The notes under the pieces: generated by a model
Database searches by the model: none
What the model was told of the DNA's origin: nothing
What the model saw: only the letters and a program-made list of their open reading frames with translations
Origin: an uncultured Alphaproteobacteria bacterium
GTDB taxonomy: Bacteria > Pseudomonadota > Alphaproteobacteria > HIMB59
NCBI GenBank assembly: GCA_902575725.1
Contig: CACGSS010000002.1
Coordinates: 104,670-168,669 of the forward strand
Direction of reading: 5' to 3'
Length of the DNA stretch: 64,000 bases
Part shown: piece after piece, positions 52,749 through 61,986 of the stretch
Layout: each line of letters starts with the position of its first letter
Position numbering within the stretch: the first letter of the stretch is position 1
Program-made: the position numbers and the translations under genes

Positions 52749-54605
52749 TTGTTTCACGTGGAACATTATGATGTTGTAGTTATAGGAGCAGGTCATGCTG
52801 GAATAGAAGCGGCTAATATTTCTGACAAATATGGCCTTAAAACTGCACTTATAACCAAAAATTACTCAGATTTGGGTAAATTATCATGCAATCCTAGTAT
52901 TGGAGGGGTTGGTAAGACACATTTAGCAAGTGAAGTTGACATTTTAGGAGGTGTAATTTGTAAAATAGGTGACAAATCAGCAATACATTACAGAGTATTA
53001 AATCTTTCTAAAGGGCCAGCAGTATGGGGGGTAAGAGCTCAAATTGATAGAGATTTATACTCTCAAAATATGAAAAAATTCATTAAATCCTCTAAAATTG
53101 ACCTTATCGAAGACGAAGCTATTAATATATTAGAAAAAAATAACAAAATTGTAGGTGTTGAACTGTCTAATATTGGAAAAATAAAATCAAAGGCAGTTAT
53201 TCTCACAACAGGAACCTTTCTTAATGGAAAGATTTATTTTGGTAATGAGTCGCAAGAAGCAGGAAGAATAGGAAATAGCTCTTCAAAATTTCTTGCAAAG
53301 TTTATTAATAATAACTTTAAAACAATGAGGCTGAAAACAGGAACACCTCCTAGAATATATGCTAGATCTATTAATTACGATGTTTTAGATCCTCAGATAT
53401 CTGAAAATAATGGAATATTTTTATCATATTTTACAAAACAAAATACGAACAAAAAAATTAATTGCTTTATAACTAAGACCAGTAACAAGACCCATAAAAT
53501 AATCAGAGATAATCTTGATAAGTCTGCAATGTACTCAGGTATAATTAAATCTCAAGGTGTCAGGTATTGTCCTTCAATTGAAGATAAAATAACAAAGTTT
53601 GGAGATAGAAACGGTCACAATATTTTTTTAGAACCAGAGGGTTTAAACTCTGATCTTGTCTATCCAAACGGCATATCAAATTCATTAGATAAAAAGACGC
53701 AACTAAAATTTTTAAGATCAATTAAAGGTTTAGAAAAATGTGATGTAGATCAATTCGGATATGCAGTTGAATACGACTCTGTTGATCCTAGAGAATTAAA
53801 AAATAATTTCGAAACAAAAAAAATAGAAAACTTTTTTTTAGCAGGACAAATTAACGGAACAACAGGATATGAAGAAGCAGCAGGGCAAGGAATCTATGCT
53901 GCCATTCATGCTGCAATAAAAATAAAAAAAATAAAATTTAACAGTAAAGTTTTTGAAAGAGATAATAGTTATATTGGTGTTTTAGTAGATGATTTAACAA
54001 AATTAGGCGTTACTGAGCCATATCGTATGTTTACATCTAGAGCAGAAAATAGGTTAAAATTAAGAACTGATAATTCATACGAACGATTTTCAACAATTAT
54101 AAGCTCTAAGACTTTCAACAAAATAGAATATTCTTTGATTTCAAAAAATATTAACGATGAAAAAAAAATATTAAGTAAGTTAAATTTACTTAAATATTCT
54201 CCTAATGATTTGATGAAAAAAAATATTAAAGTAAAAAAGGATGGTAAAGTGAGAAATGGATTTGAAGTCCTAAAATTATTAGACCCCTGTCCAGAAAAAT
54301 TTCAACAATTCTTCAATCTAAAAATAAGCCAAAAATTATTAACTAAAATATATTTTGATTCCAAGTACGATGTTTTTTATGAAAGAGAAAAAAAATCATT
54401 TGATCAACTTAATAAAAATAAAAATATGAAATTGACTAATATCGACTTCAACAAAATTCCCTCTTTATCTAAAGAAATTTTAGAAAAGTTAAACAAACAC
54501 AAACCCGAAAATTTATATGATGCAGGTAAGATTTCAGGTATTACACCCAGCGCACTTTTTCAAATAGTTAAACACAAAAAAGTTAAGGGAACTAAAGTTG
54601 CTTGA
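52749..54605 (+). CDS. mnmG: tRNA uridine 5-carboxymethylaminomethyl modification enzyme MnmG (GidA)
   Basis: The FAD enzyme partner of MnmE. The dinucleotide-binding motif [16 protein letters not shown] is near the N-terminus, [18 protein letters not shown] and LKTGTPPRI follow, and the C-terminal half contains [21 protein letters not shown]-type sequence (seen as [19 protein letters not shown]). 618 residues. The start is TTG at 52749 (MFHVEH, as in many alphaproteobacteria) with GTG at 52758 as an alternative; the first codons coincide with a parS site. Confidence 0.96.
   Translation: [618 protein letters not shown]
52750..52765. promoter_or_regulatory. parS centromere site (ParB-binding) within mnmG start
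   Basis: TGTTTCACGTGGAACA differs by one base from the perfect parS palindrome TGTTTCACGTGAAACA. It occupies codons 1-6 of mnmG. parA and parB start about 2.4 and 3.2 kb downstream, so ParB very probably nucleates here for chromosome segregation. No second copy was found in the window. Confidence 0.92.
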
Positions 54606-55203
54606 TGAAAAGTTAGTAAAATTCTGTGATAACAATTTCAAAGATGGAAAATCAATTCTAAAAAAACTCTGTGAATTTAAAAAAATATTAATTAGAGAAA
54701 ATGAAACCATGAACTTAATAGGAAAAAGCACGATAGACAATGTAGATGAAAGACACTTCTTGGACTGTATACAAATTGTTAATTACCTTCCTCAACATGA
54801 AAAACCTATAATGGATATTGGAACAGGTGCCGGACTTCCAGGTATAATATTATCAATTTCTGGTTTTAAAAACCTTCATTTAGTTGAAAAATCACCAAAA
54901 AAATCTCTTTTTCTTGAAAATTGCAAATTGCGATTGGGACTAAATTATAAAGTACATAATAACCCCATAACCGAAATAACAAACCTTAATGTTGACTATA
55001 TAACATCACGCGCTTTTGCTTCAATTGAAAAAATAATATCTGTTACCAAGAGCATGATAAACAAACAAACAAAGTTCATATTATTAAAAGGAAGATCTTA
55101 TCTAACAGAGCTAGAAAAAATAAACCCACAAAAGTATTTTTGGGAGACATATCCTAGTATTACTTCAAATGAATCTAAAATAATAGTTATATGTGCAAAA
55201 TGA
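54598..55203 (+). CDS. rsmG: 16S rRNA (guanine(527)-N7)-methyltransferase RsmG (GidB)
   Basis: RsmG methylates G527 in 16S rRNA with SAM. The family pattern NLIGKSTIDNVDERHFLDC and the SAM-binding MDIGTGAGLPGIILSI are present, then a central VEKSPKKSLFLENC and ITSRAFASIEKI. 201 residues. TTG at 54598 is the in-frame start, overlapping the mnmG end by 8 bp. It is translationally coupled to parA by a 4-bp overlap. Confidence 0.94.
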   Translation: MLDEKLVKFCDNNFKDGKSILKKLCEFKKILIRENETMNLIGKSTIDNVDERHFLDCIQIVNYLPQHEKPIMDIGTGAGLPGIILSISGFKNLHLVEKSPKKSLFLENCKLRLGLNYKVHNNPITEITNLNVDYITSRAFASIEKIISVTKSMINKQTKFILLKGRSYLTELEKINPQKYFWETYPSITSNESKIIVICAK

Positions 55204-55967
55204 TAATTACTATTGCTAATCAAAAAGGAGGAGTGGGCAAAACTACCACCGTTGTTAATCTAGCAACTGCTCTAGCATCAATTGATAAAAAAGTTTTGGT
55301 TATAGACATGGATCCCCAATACAACTCATCAATGTCGTTTAACTCATACGAACCTAAACTATCTATTTATAGGGTCTTTAGTAATGAAATAAAAATTGAA
55401 GATACAATACAAAAATCTCAGATACCTAATTTAAATGTTATTTCTGCTTGTGAGGACCTTGCAGCTGCAGAATATGAATTGGCTGATGATGAAAATAGAA
55501 ATTTCCTTCTAAAAAATTACATTAATAATATAAAAGATGATTATGAATATATCTTTATTGATACACCACCGACCTTAGGTCTATTGACAGTTAGTTCTCT
55601 GACCGCCAGCGGTGAAGTATTAATACCAGTACAATGTGAATTCTTTGCTTTAGAAGGATTATCTAAATTAATCAAAACAATCGAACTTGTAAAAACAAAT
55701 TTAAACATAAGTCTTAAACTAAACGGAATAATATTAACTATGTATGATAAAAGAAACTCATTATCATCATTGATTGAGAAAGAGGCTAGAGAATATTTTG
55801 ATACAAATGTATATAAATTCAATGTTCCTCGAAATGTAACTCTATCTGAAGCACCTAGTCATGGTCTTCCCGCAATTATTTATGATTTAAAGTGTAGCGG
55901 ATCACAGGCATACATTGCCTTAGCAAAAGAATTTTTAGAAAGGAGTAACTTCAATGGCACTAAATAA
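55200..55967 (+). CDS. parA: Chromosome partitioning ATPase ParA
   Basis: ParA is a DNA-bound ATPase that moves the origin region by pulling on ParB-parS complexes. The deviant Walker A is IANQKGGVGKTTTVVNLA, with conserved DMDPQYNSSMS and FIDTPPTLGLLTV. The ATG at 55200 overlaps the rsmG stop (ATGA); an ATG at 55191 three codons upstream is the alternative. 255 residues. It runs into parB with a 14-bp overlap. Confidence 0.95.
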   Translation: MIITIANQKGGVGKTTTVVNLATALASIDKKVLVIDMDPQYNSSMSFNSYEPKLSIYRVFSNEIKIEDTIQKSQIPNLNVISACEDLAAAEYELADDENRNFLLKNYINNIKDDYEYIFIDTPPTLGLLTVSSLTASGEVLIPVQCEFFALEGLSKLIKTIELVKTNLNISLKLNGIILTMYDKRNSLSSLIEKEAREYFDTNVYKFNVPRNVTLSEAPSHGLPAIIYDLKCSGSQAYIALAKEFLERSNFNGTK

Positions 55968-56784
55968 AAAATTGGGAAAAGGCTTATCATCTTTATTGGG
56001 AGATAAAAATATTACACAAAGCAAATCTTCTGAAGATAAGGGTTTATTACTAATACCAATTGAGAAAATATTTAGGGATGAAACTCAGCCAAGAAAGGAA
56101 TTTGATAAAGAGAGAATAGGTGAATTAGCTCAATCAATAAAAAAAAATGGACTTATTCAGCCATTAATTTTAAGACAAAAAAGCCTAGATAGTTACCTCA
56201 TAGTAGCTGGAGAGAGAAGGTGGAGAGCAGCACAAAATACCGACCTAAAAGTACTTCCTGCTTTGTTACTTCCAAAGGATTTAGACAAAGATGAAATTTC
56301 GTTAATTGAGAATATACAAAGAGAGAACTTGAAAGCATCAGAGGAGGCAAAAGCCTATCAACGTTTAATAGAGAAAAATAAATATACGCATGAAACACTT
56401 TCTAAAGTTGTTGGTAAAAGTAGGTCGCACATCACAAACCTACTAAGAATATTAGATTTAGACGATTTCTTTCTAGATTTATTAAACAGCGGGAAAATAT
56501 CCATGGGACATGCAAGGGCATTAATTGGAAAAAAGCCCAACGATTTTGATGGTCAAACATTAAACCAAATTGTTTCCGGAAAAGTTTCAGTGCGATATTT
56601 AGAAAAAAATAAAAGAAAACAAAGCACACAAGAACCAAATTTAATTCAAGAGGAGAATAATTTGAGTAATACTCTAGGGTTTAAAACAAAAATTACTTAT
56701 AGTAAAAACGGAAAGGGAAATATAAAAATTTACTATGAAAATTTAGAACAATATAATTTTTTAATTAGTAAGTTAAAAAACTAA
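55954..56784 (+). CDS. parB: Chromosome partitioning protein ParB
   Basis: ParB binds parS and spreads along DNA with CTP. The N-terminal ParA-activating segment KLGKGLSSLLGD, the CTP/spreading domain with PRKEFDKERIGELAQSI, AGERRWRAAQ and NIQRENLK, the HTH KVVGKSRSHITNLLRIL, and a short C-terminal dimerisation domain are visible. 276 residues. An AGGAG ribosome site (55941-55945) precedes the ATG by 8 bp. It overlaps the convergent small gene (holA slot) by 20 bp. Confidence 0.95.
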   Translation: MALNKKLGKGLSSLLGDKNITQSKSSEDKGLLLIPIEKIFRDETQPRKEFDKERIGELAQSIKKNGLIQPLILRQKSLDSYLIVAGERRWRAAQNTDLKVLPALLLPKDLDKDEISLIENIQRENLKASEEAKAYQRLIEKNKYTHETLSKVVGKSRSHITNLLRILDLDDFFLDLLNSGKISMGHARALIGKKPNDFDGQTLNQIVSGKVSVRYLEKNKRKQSTQEPNLIQEENNLSNTLGFKTKITYSKNGKGNIKIYYENLEQYNFLISKLKN

Positions 56785-57391
56785 ATTTTTTATATTTAAC
56801 TTCATCTTTAAGTTTGTGATACAATTCTTTGATATTACTTTGGTTATTTTTAATTTTAAAAATATCTTTTCTAATCTTCAATAAAAAGTTAAATGTATCA
56901 TTTTCGTTTTTATCGGTAGAGTATTCAATTTTATTTATCTTGTATTTAGAAAGCTCGGAAAAAATAAAATATGGCTTTAATATGCAGTAGCTGATTAGTT
57001 TTTCATCTAAAACATTGTTGCTTTTTAAAAAATAACGTATGTCGTTAGAATAATTATATCCATTAATAGATATATAATCTTTCTGTATTTTTTTGAAACT
57101 TTTATAATCTGTAAATATAATTTTCTTGAAACTTTGTTGACATATTTCTTTGATTTTTCTTATGTCATTTATTGAAAATAAATATATTTCTTTTATTTTA
57201 AATAAATCATTAGAAATATTGGCATCACTATATTTGTCATGATAAATAACTCTAATATTCAGTTCTTTTGAATAGTATTGAATAACTAAATCATAAAAAC
57301 ATTTAATTTCTTCATTGACTTGGTTGACAATAAGATTTTGTTGGTCGTCTGATTTCAAAATCTCTTTTAATCTTTCTAAGTTATTTTTCAT
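56765..57391 (-). CDS. Hypothetical protein in the holA position (possible divergent DNA polymerase III delta)
   Basis: A 208-residue lysine/isoleucine-rich protein with no clear motif. In many alphaproteobacteria the gene between lptE and parB is holA (clamp-loader delta, about 340 residues). Parts of this product vaguely resemble delta: DLFKIKEIYLFSINDIRKI and KKIIFTDYKSFKKI for domain I-II strands, and ISYCILKPYFIFSELSKY for the helical domain. It is much shorter than normal delta and I cannot confirm the identity. It overlaps parB (20 bp, convergent) and lptE (11 bp, same strand). Confidence 0.4.
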   Translation of the reverse strand: MKNNLERLKEILKSDDQQNLIVNQVNEEIKCFYDLVIQYYSKELNIRVIYHDKYSDANISNDLFKIKEIYLFSINDIRKIKEICQQSFKKIIFTDYKSFKKIQKDYISINGYNYSNDIRYFLKSNNVLDEKLISYCILKPYFIFSELSKYKINKIEYSTDKNENDTFNFLLKIRKDIFKIKNNQSNIKELYHKLKDEVKYKKFSFLTY

Positions 57392-57917
57392 AAATAAAAT
57401 TTTTAAGATTTTTTAGTCTGAGCTCATAAGGAGCAAGTTCACATGAGAATTTATCAACATTTAAACTAGTTATAAACTTTTTAACAAAATACTTCGTGTT
57501 CTCAAATTTAATTGACTCAGAGGCTGTCTTGTTACTTAAAAATTTGTCACTTGCCGCTAAAACATAAAATTGTGAAGTTCTATCGTTGAAATTATAAACC
57601 AAACAATCTATCGATTTATCGTAAATACTTATATTTATTGAGCTGTTAATCCTCTCTCGATCTGATGTATTATCAATATTTGTGATAAATACACTACTTG
57701 AGTGGGAAATACTTGCACGCACTTCATACTGGGAGTTTTTGTCTAACATACCAAAATTACTCAAGTGACTTTTTAATTGATTAGACAACAACAAGCCTTG
57801 ATAACTTCCACCAATGTAACCAATTGATAATTTAATATCACTGCTCCTTTGATAATTAGTACAAGAAATGATAATTAAACTAATTAAGAATAATATTAAT
57901 AATTTTATCTTGAACAT
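57381..57917 (-). CDS. lptE: LPS assembly lipoprotein LptE-like
   Basis: A lipoprotein (signal [18 protein letters not shown], lipobox cysteine) of about 178 residues placed directly after leuS, where alphaproteobacteria encode LptE, the plug partner of LptD in LPS export to the outer membrane. The sequence is poorly conserved, as is usual for LptE, so position is the main evidence. ATG at 57917 is preferred over TTG at 57932; it overlaps the leuS end by 38 bp. Confidence 0.62.
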   Translation of the reverse strand: MFKIKLLILFLISLIIISCTNYQRSSDIKLSIGYIGGSYQGLLLSNQLKSHLSNFGMLDKNSQYEVRASISHSSSVFITNIDNTSDRERINSSINISIYDKSIDCLVYNFNDRTSQFYVLAASDKFLSNKTASESIKFENTKYFVKKFITSLNVDKFSCELAPYELRLKNLKNFIYEK

Positions 57918-60243
57918 TAATAACCTTTGCAATTTCTTTATTTTCTATCTTATTTCTTATTTTATCTAATTTATAAATACTATTTAAAATTTCTTTTTCA
58001 GAGTAACCTTTCGTAGTTTCAACTACAGTTATTAACTTACCTTGAATCTGTATGGGTAATTTTATTTTGCTCTCAAATAACAGATCTTTGTTAACTGTCG
58101 GCCACTCCTTGAAATTATCTTTTTTAAGTAATGATTTGTTGAGAGATGAAGATAATTTTGGAAGGATTGGAAATAAACAAGTAAGTATTCTCTCACTTAA
58201 TACATTATCATAAAGATAAATATTTCTTTTCTCTAAATAATTAAAAATTGTATAAATATCAGCTACACACTTGTTTAATGAAAAACTTAATATATTTTTC
58301 TCAATATCAAAAACAAACTTCTCAACTTTTTTTTCGACTTCATTGTCAACCTCATTTAGTTTCTTTGAAAAATATCGTTCAATTCTATTCGTTAAATTTT
58401 TAGAACTTTGAATGCCTTCATCAGTCCACTCAAGTTCTCTCTCTGGAGGAGAGTCAGATATCATAAAAATTCTAGTAGCATCAATACCATAGTTATCTAA
58501 AATTTCATCAGGCTCAATAACGTTTTTCTTAGACTTTGACATTTTCTCACTTGGTCCTTCTTCAATAATTTCTCCAGTTTTTAATCTTAAAAGTTGCTTA
58601 TCTTTTATAATTACCTCTTTTGGCATTACCCATTCGTTTTTTGATGTCTTATAAGTTTTGTGAGTAATCATTCCTTGAGTAAATAATTGTTTGAAAGGCT
58701 CATCAACTTTCAAGCCATATATGTCTCTCAGTGCTTTCATAAAAAAACGTGAGTATAAAAGGTGAAGTATTGCATGTTCAATACCACCTATATATTTGTC
58801 TACTGGGAGCAGTTTATCAACTTGTTTTGAGTCAAATGGTTTTTCCAATCTATTATTAAGGAAACGTATATAGTACCATGACGAGTCGACAAAAGTATCG
58901 AGCGTGTCTGTTTCTCTAAATGCAATTTTGTTTGTTTTGGGGCATGTAATCTTTCTCCAACTATCTTTATTTAGCAAAGAATTTCCTTTACCCTCAAGAT
59001 TAACGTCATATGGTAGAAGGACTGGCAATTCAGATTTATCAAGAACTCTGTAACTACCATCCTCATAATAAATTACTGGTATGGGGCAACCCCAATACCT
59101 TTGCCTAGATACACCCCAATCTCTTATTTTATAATTTATTTTTTCCTTGCCATTACCACATTTATTAAAATGTTTAATAATTTTTGTTATTGCATCATCT
59201 TTTTTTAATCCATTTAGTAAAGGTGAGTTAATGACGATACCATCTCCGGAATATGGCAAATCTTTATCATCACATTCAATGACTTTTATTATTGGTAATG
59301 AGTATTTTTTTGCAAATTCATAATCTCTTTCATCATGGCCTGGGCAACCGAATATCGCCCCCTCCCCATAGTTATCTAATACAAAATTTGCAATATAAAT
59401 TGGTATATTTTTTTCTAATAGTGGGTGTTTACAGGTCGCATCGAGTTTTATTCCAATTTTATCTTTATCATTACCTTGATCAAATTCTTCTTTAATTTTT
59501 TTAATAGATTCTTCACTCAAAAATTCACTTACAATTATGTGATTGATAGAAACTGCAACAAATGTAGCACCATAAATTGTATCGGGCCTTGTAGTAAAAA
59601 TATTTAAAATGCCCTTATTATCATTAATTTCAAACTTAATTTCAGCACCTGTTGATTTTCCTATCCAGTTTTTTTGCATTGTTTTTACTTTATCTGGCCA
59701 TAAATTTAATTTATCTAAGTCTGCTAAAAGTTCCTCAGCATAGTTTGTTATTTTAAAAAACCACTGTGATAATGTCTTTTTTTCAACCTGTGCACCTGTT
59801 CTCCATCCTTTACCATCAATGACTTGTTCATTGGCAAGAACAGTTTGATCAATAGGGTCCCAATTAACTAAAGCATCCTTTTTGTATGCCAAATCAGCAT
59901 TATAAAGATCAATAAACAACTCTTGCTGATGACGGTAATAATCTTCATTACAAGTTGCAATTTCTCTGTCCCAGTCTAGGTCTAAATTTAATTTTTGAAG
60001 TTGCTTTTTCATATTTTCAATATTTGACTGTGTCCAATCTTGAGGGTGTGTTTTATACTGTATAGCAGCATTTTCTGCTGGTAGACCAAAGGCATCCCAT
60101 CCCATCGGATGAATAACATCGTCGCCTTTTAATTTATGATAACGGGCACAAATATCGCCGATGACGTAATTTCTAACATGCCCCATATGAATATTCCCTG
60201 AGGGATATGGAAACATTTCTAAAATATATTTTTTAGATGACAA
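57880..60243 (-). CDS. leuS: Leucyl-tRNA synthetase, short N-terminus
   Basis: LeuRS charges tRNA-Leu. The Rossmann fold HIGH motif is HMGH in [20 protein letters not shown], the CP1 editing domain has [16 protein letters not shown], and the KMSKS loop is [13 protein letters not shown]. Only about ten residues precede MFPYPSG, where homologues have 35-45 (the usual ExxWQxxW helices). An in-frame TAG lies nine codons upstream of the TTG start at 60243, so the extension is truly missing in this sequence. 787 residues. It overlaps lptE by 38 bp. Confidence 0.93.
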   Translation of the reverse strand: MSSKKYILEMFPYPSGNIHMGHVRNYVIGDICARYHKLKGDDVIHPMGWDAFGLPAENAAIQYKTHPQDWTQSNIENMKKQLQKLNLDLDWDREIATCNEDYYRHQQELFIDLYNADLAYKKDALVNWDPIDQTVLANEQVIDGKGWRTGAQVEKKTLSQWFFKITNYAEELLADLDKLNLWPDKVKTMQKNWIGKSTGAEIKFEINDNKGILNIFTTRPDTIYGATFVAVSINHIIVSEFLSEESIKKIKEEFDQGNDKDKIGIKLDATCKHPLLEKNIPIYIANFVLDNYGEGAIFGCPGHDERDYEFAKKYSLPIIKVIECDDKDLPYSGDGIVINSPLLNGLKKDDAITKIIKHFNKCGNGKEKINYKIRDWGVSRQRYWGCPIPVIYYEDGSYRVLDKSELPVLLPYDVNLEGKGNSLLNKDSWRKITCPKTNKIAFRETDTLDTFVDSSWYYIRFLNNRLEKPFDSKQVDKLLPVDKYIGGIEHAILHLLYSRFFMKALRDIYGLKVDEPFKQLFTQGMITHKTYKTSKNEWVMPKEVIIKDKQLLRLKTGEIIEEGPSEKMSKSKKNVIEPDEILDNYGIDATRIFMISDSPPERELEWTDEGIQSSKNLTNRIERYFSKKLNEVDNEVEKKVEKFVFDIEKNILSFSLNKCVADIYTIFNYLEKRNIYLYDNVLSERILTCLFPILPKLSSSLNKSLLKKDNFKEWPTVNKDLLFESKIKLPIQIQGKLITVVETTKGYSEKEILNSIYKLDKIRNKIENKEIAKVINVQDKIINIILN

Positions 60244-60250
60244 TTTATAT

Positions 60251-60811
60251 TTATAGAGACTTCTTGGCTAAATTGCCCGCAATCTCTAAAATCTTTAAGG
60301 TAATTTGATTTTCTTCCTCAACATAATCATAATTTTCTACTGACCACGTGTCTCCTTTTTTCTTTTCACATAGAAAATTACTAGATACACCAGTAGTTAT
60401 AAGTTCAGGCGATTTTATATGAATTTTAATAAGACATCTTTGGCTCAAGTTATTGTTCTCATATATCCAATCAGTTTCAATAAAACCACCTTGGTTATCA
60501 GCAATTTTTAGCGGATATTTTTCAGTAACTTCTAAGCTTGCATTCCACAAGTAAGGGTTAACAGTACTTTTATAAATCACATTTCCTTCTCCTTTTCCTA
60601 GAAGATCGTCAAAGCTATCAGCGAGATCGAACATAGTTTCTCCACCAGCTCTCTGTTTTGCTAGACAAGCCCTATACTTGCTTTTACTAAGGTTTTTATG
60701 AGGGCTATCACATCCATAAACTTCGTCTAATTCAGCCATATTTTTTTCATAAGTACCAGTACAGCTATAAATAAAAAATAGCCCTAGTAATATTGGAAAC
60801 ATCTTTAACAT
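60251..60811 (-). CDS. DUF3576 family lipoprotein
   Basis: The 186-residue product has a lipoprotein signal ([17 protein letters not shown]) and the DUF3576 core: [21 protein letters not shown] and [11 protein letters not shown] correspond to the family's YLWRASLxTLSFxPL and GGVIITDWY. Function is unknown; in alphaproteobacteria it usually precedes leuS, as here (7 bp before the leuS start), so it is probably cotranscribed with leuS-lptE. Confidence 0.85.
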   Translation of the reverse strand: MLKMFPILLGLFFIYSCTGTYEKNMAELDEVYGCDSPHKNLSKSKYRACLAKQRAGGETMFDLADSFDDLLGKGEGNVIYKSTVNPYLWNASLEVTEKYPLKIADNQGGFIETDWIYENNNLSQRCLIKIHIKSPELITTGVSSNFLCEKKKGDTWSVENYDYVEEENQITLKILEIAGNLAKKSL

Positions 60812-60848
60812 TATTCGTTAAATTAGATCAATTTTATGAAATTTAAAC

Positions 60849-60880
60849 AAAAAAAAACCAGGGGTAAAATACCCCTGGTT
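60849..60880 (-). terminator. Rho-independent terminator of the porin gene
   Basis: Read leftward, CCAGGGGTA (60878-60870) pairs with TACCCCTGG (60866-60858), with a 3-base loop, two more A-T pairs at the base and a T-run (the A-run at 60849-60857 on the plus strand). It lies 29 bp after the porin stop and separates it from the DUF3576-leuS genes. Confidence 0.93.
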
Positions 60881-60908
60881 AATCTATTTATTATAGAAAT
60901 TGAATGGT

Positions 60909-61841
60909 TTAGAAGCTTACGCTTGTTCCAAGTGCAATAACTGTTGCATCAGCTGTTGATGAGTTTGCAGCAATATCTCCAGATACTGTTGTGTACTCAG
61001 CAAAGATTGATGCACCTCCACCTAGAGAACTAGATGCAGTTACGTCAGTTTGGTTTGATTGCTGATTGTTAGCATCGTGTGATGTGTAACCTATAGCAAC
61101 TGAAGCACCACCAAGTGATGTTGAGAATGAAGCTGATACAGCCTCACCTTCTTTAGCAGCAGTGTCACCATCTGTACCTGTGAAACCTAATGAAAGTGTT
61201 CCACCAGCAGCTGACATTACATAAGCAGCACCAAACTCAGTGTTGTTTGTTCCATCTCTATCTTCGTCTGCAGTTGCAAGTGTTAATGTACCTGAACCAA
61301 TAGCCATTGATAAAGAAGCACCTGCAGCTGTATTAGCAGCACCGTCAACGTTACCGCCACCAGCTCCATCATATACGTATGCAGCAGTTAAGCTCATATC
61401 GCCAACAGATGTAGAAACTGACACACCGTCACCTTCGTCTTCTGTAAGACCAACAACAGCAGTTTTAGCAACTTGGTCGTCGTCTGCGTATGCAACTAAT
61501 TCACCAACTTTACCAACACCGTCAGGTGTACCAACGTCTTGTCCAACTGTAATTGAACCGTTAGCAAATCCAAAAGTAAGAGCTGTTACACCAGATGATC
61601 CTGATGCACTTCCTACAGAGTCAGAGTCATTGCTGATTCCAGCTGATGCAGTGATGCTAACACCACCGTCAGTAGTTCCAGACATTGCAAATGATACGCC
61701 ACCACCCATGGTGCTTGAAGCGTTACCACCTGCATCAGTATATGCAGCAGACGCACTACCACTTACTGAGATATCTGCAGATGCACTTGTTGCAAATAAT
61801 GCAGCAGGTATTGCAGATAATAGGTATTTGATTTTATTCAT
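60909..61841 (-). CDS. Outer membrane beta-barrel porin-like protein
   Basis: A 310-residue protein with a clear signal peptide (MNKIKYLLSAIPAALFATSA) and alternating short beta-strands rich in Gly, Ser, Ala, Thr and Asp, ending in VSF with the terminal phenylalanine needed for outer membrane insertion. This is a general porin-like barrel, probably for uptake of small anionic or neutral solutes. Codon use is richer in G and C than the surroundings, the ribosome site (AAAGGA) is good and a terminator follows, all pointing to high expression. Confidence 0.85.
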   Translation of the reverse strand: MNKIKYLLSAIPAALFATSASADISVSGSASAAYTDAGGNASSTMGGGVSFAMSGTTDGGVSITASAGISNDSDSVGSASGSSGVTALTFGFANGSITVGQDVGTPDGVGKVGELVAYADDDQVAKTAVVGLTEDEGDGVSVSTSVGDMSLTAAYVYDGAGGGNVDGAANTAAGASLSMAIGSGTLTLATADEDRDGTNNTEFGAAYVMSAAGGTLSLGFTGTDGDTAAKEGEAVSASFSTSLGGASVAIGYTSHDANNQQSNQTDVTASSSLGGGASIFAEYTTVSGDIAANSSTADATVIALGTSVSF

Positions 61842-61857
61842 TTAATAATCCTTTCGA

Positions 61858-61889
61858 GATTAATATTAATCGAGGTATATATTCTCGAT
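61858..61889 (-). promoter_or_regulatory. Palindromic leader structures upstream of the porin
   Basis: Between 16 and 48 bp before the porin start, GATTAATATTAATC (61858-61871) is a perfect 14-bp palindrome, and ATCGAG (61869-61874) with CTCGAT (61884-61889) forms an inverted repeat around nine bases. The two overlap, so they could form alternative hairpins in the porin mRNA leader, affecting stability or translation, or bind a regulator. Confidence 0.45.
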
Positions 61890-61941
61890 ATTTAAATAAT
61901 ATTCACTATAAAAACTATAATTTGGGGTTTTTTTCACAATC

Positions 61942-61959
61942 TGTTGCATTTATGCAACA
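61942..61959. promoter_or_regulatory. Perfect 8-bp inverted repeat, probable operator upstream of the porin
   Basis: TGTTGCAT (61942-61949) and ATGCAACA (61952-61959) form a perfect inverted repeat with two bases between, about 100 bp upstream of the porin and just after the sulfotransferase stop. No T-run follows on either strand, so it is a better candidate for a regulator binding site than a terminator. Confidence 0.5.
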
Positions 61960-61986
61960 CTAAAAAAGTTATAAATTTCAATAAAA

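Noticed and set aside
60343..60352. CACGTG core at 60345-60350 as a second parS
   Set aside because: The flanks (TGAC and TCTCC) do not fit the TGTTTCACGTGAAACA palindrome, and it lies inside a coding region.
61240..61845. A 201-codon open frame on the plus strand opposite the porin gene
   Set aside because: It is the antisense shadow of the alanine/serine-rich porin; the product is low-complexity proline/serine/alanine and the minus-strand gene has signal peptide, RBS and terminator.
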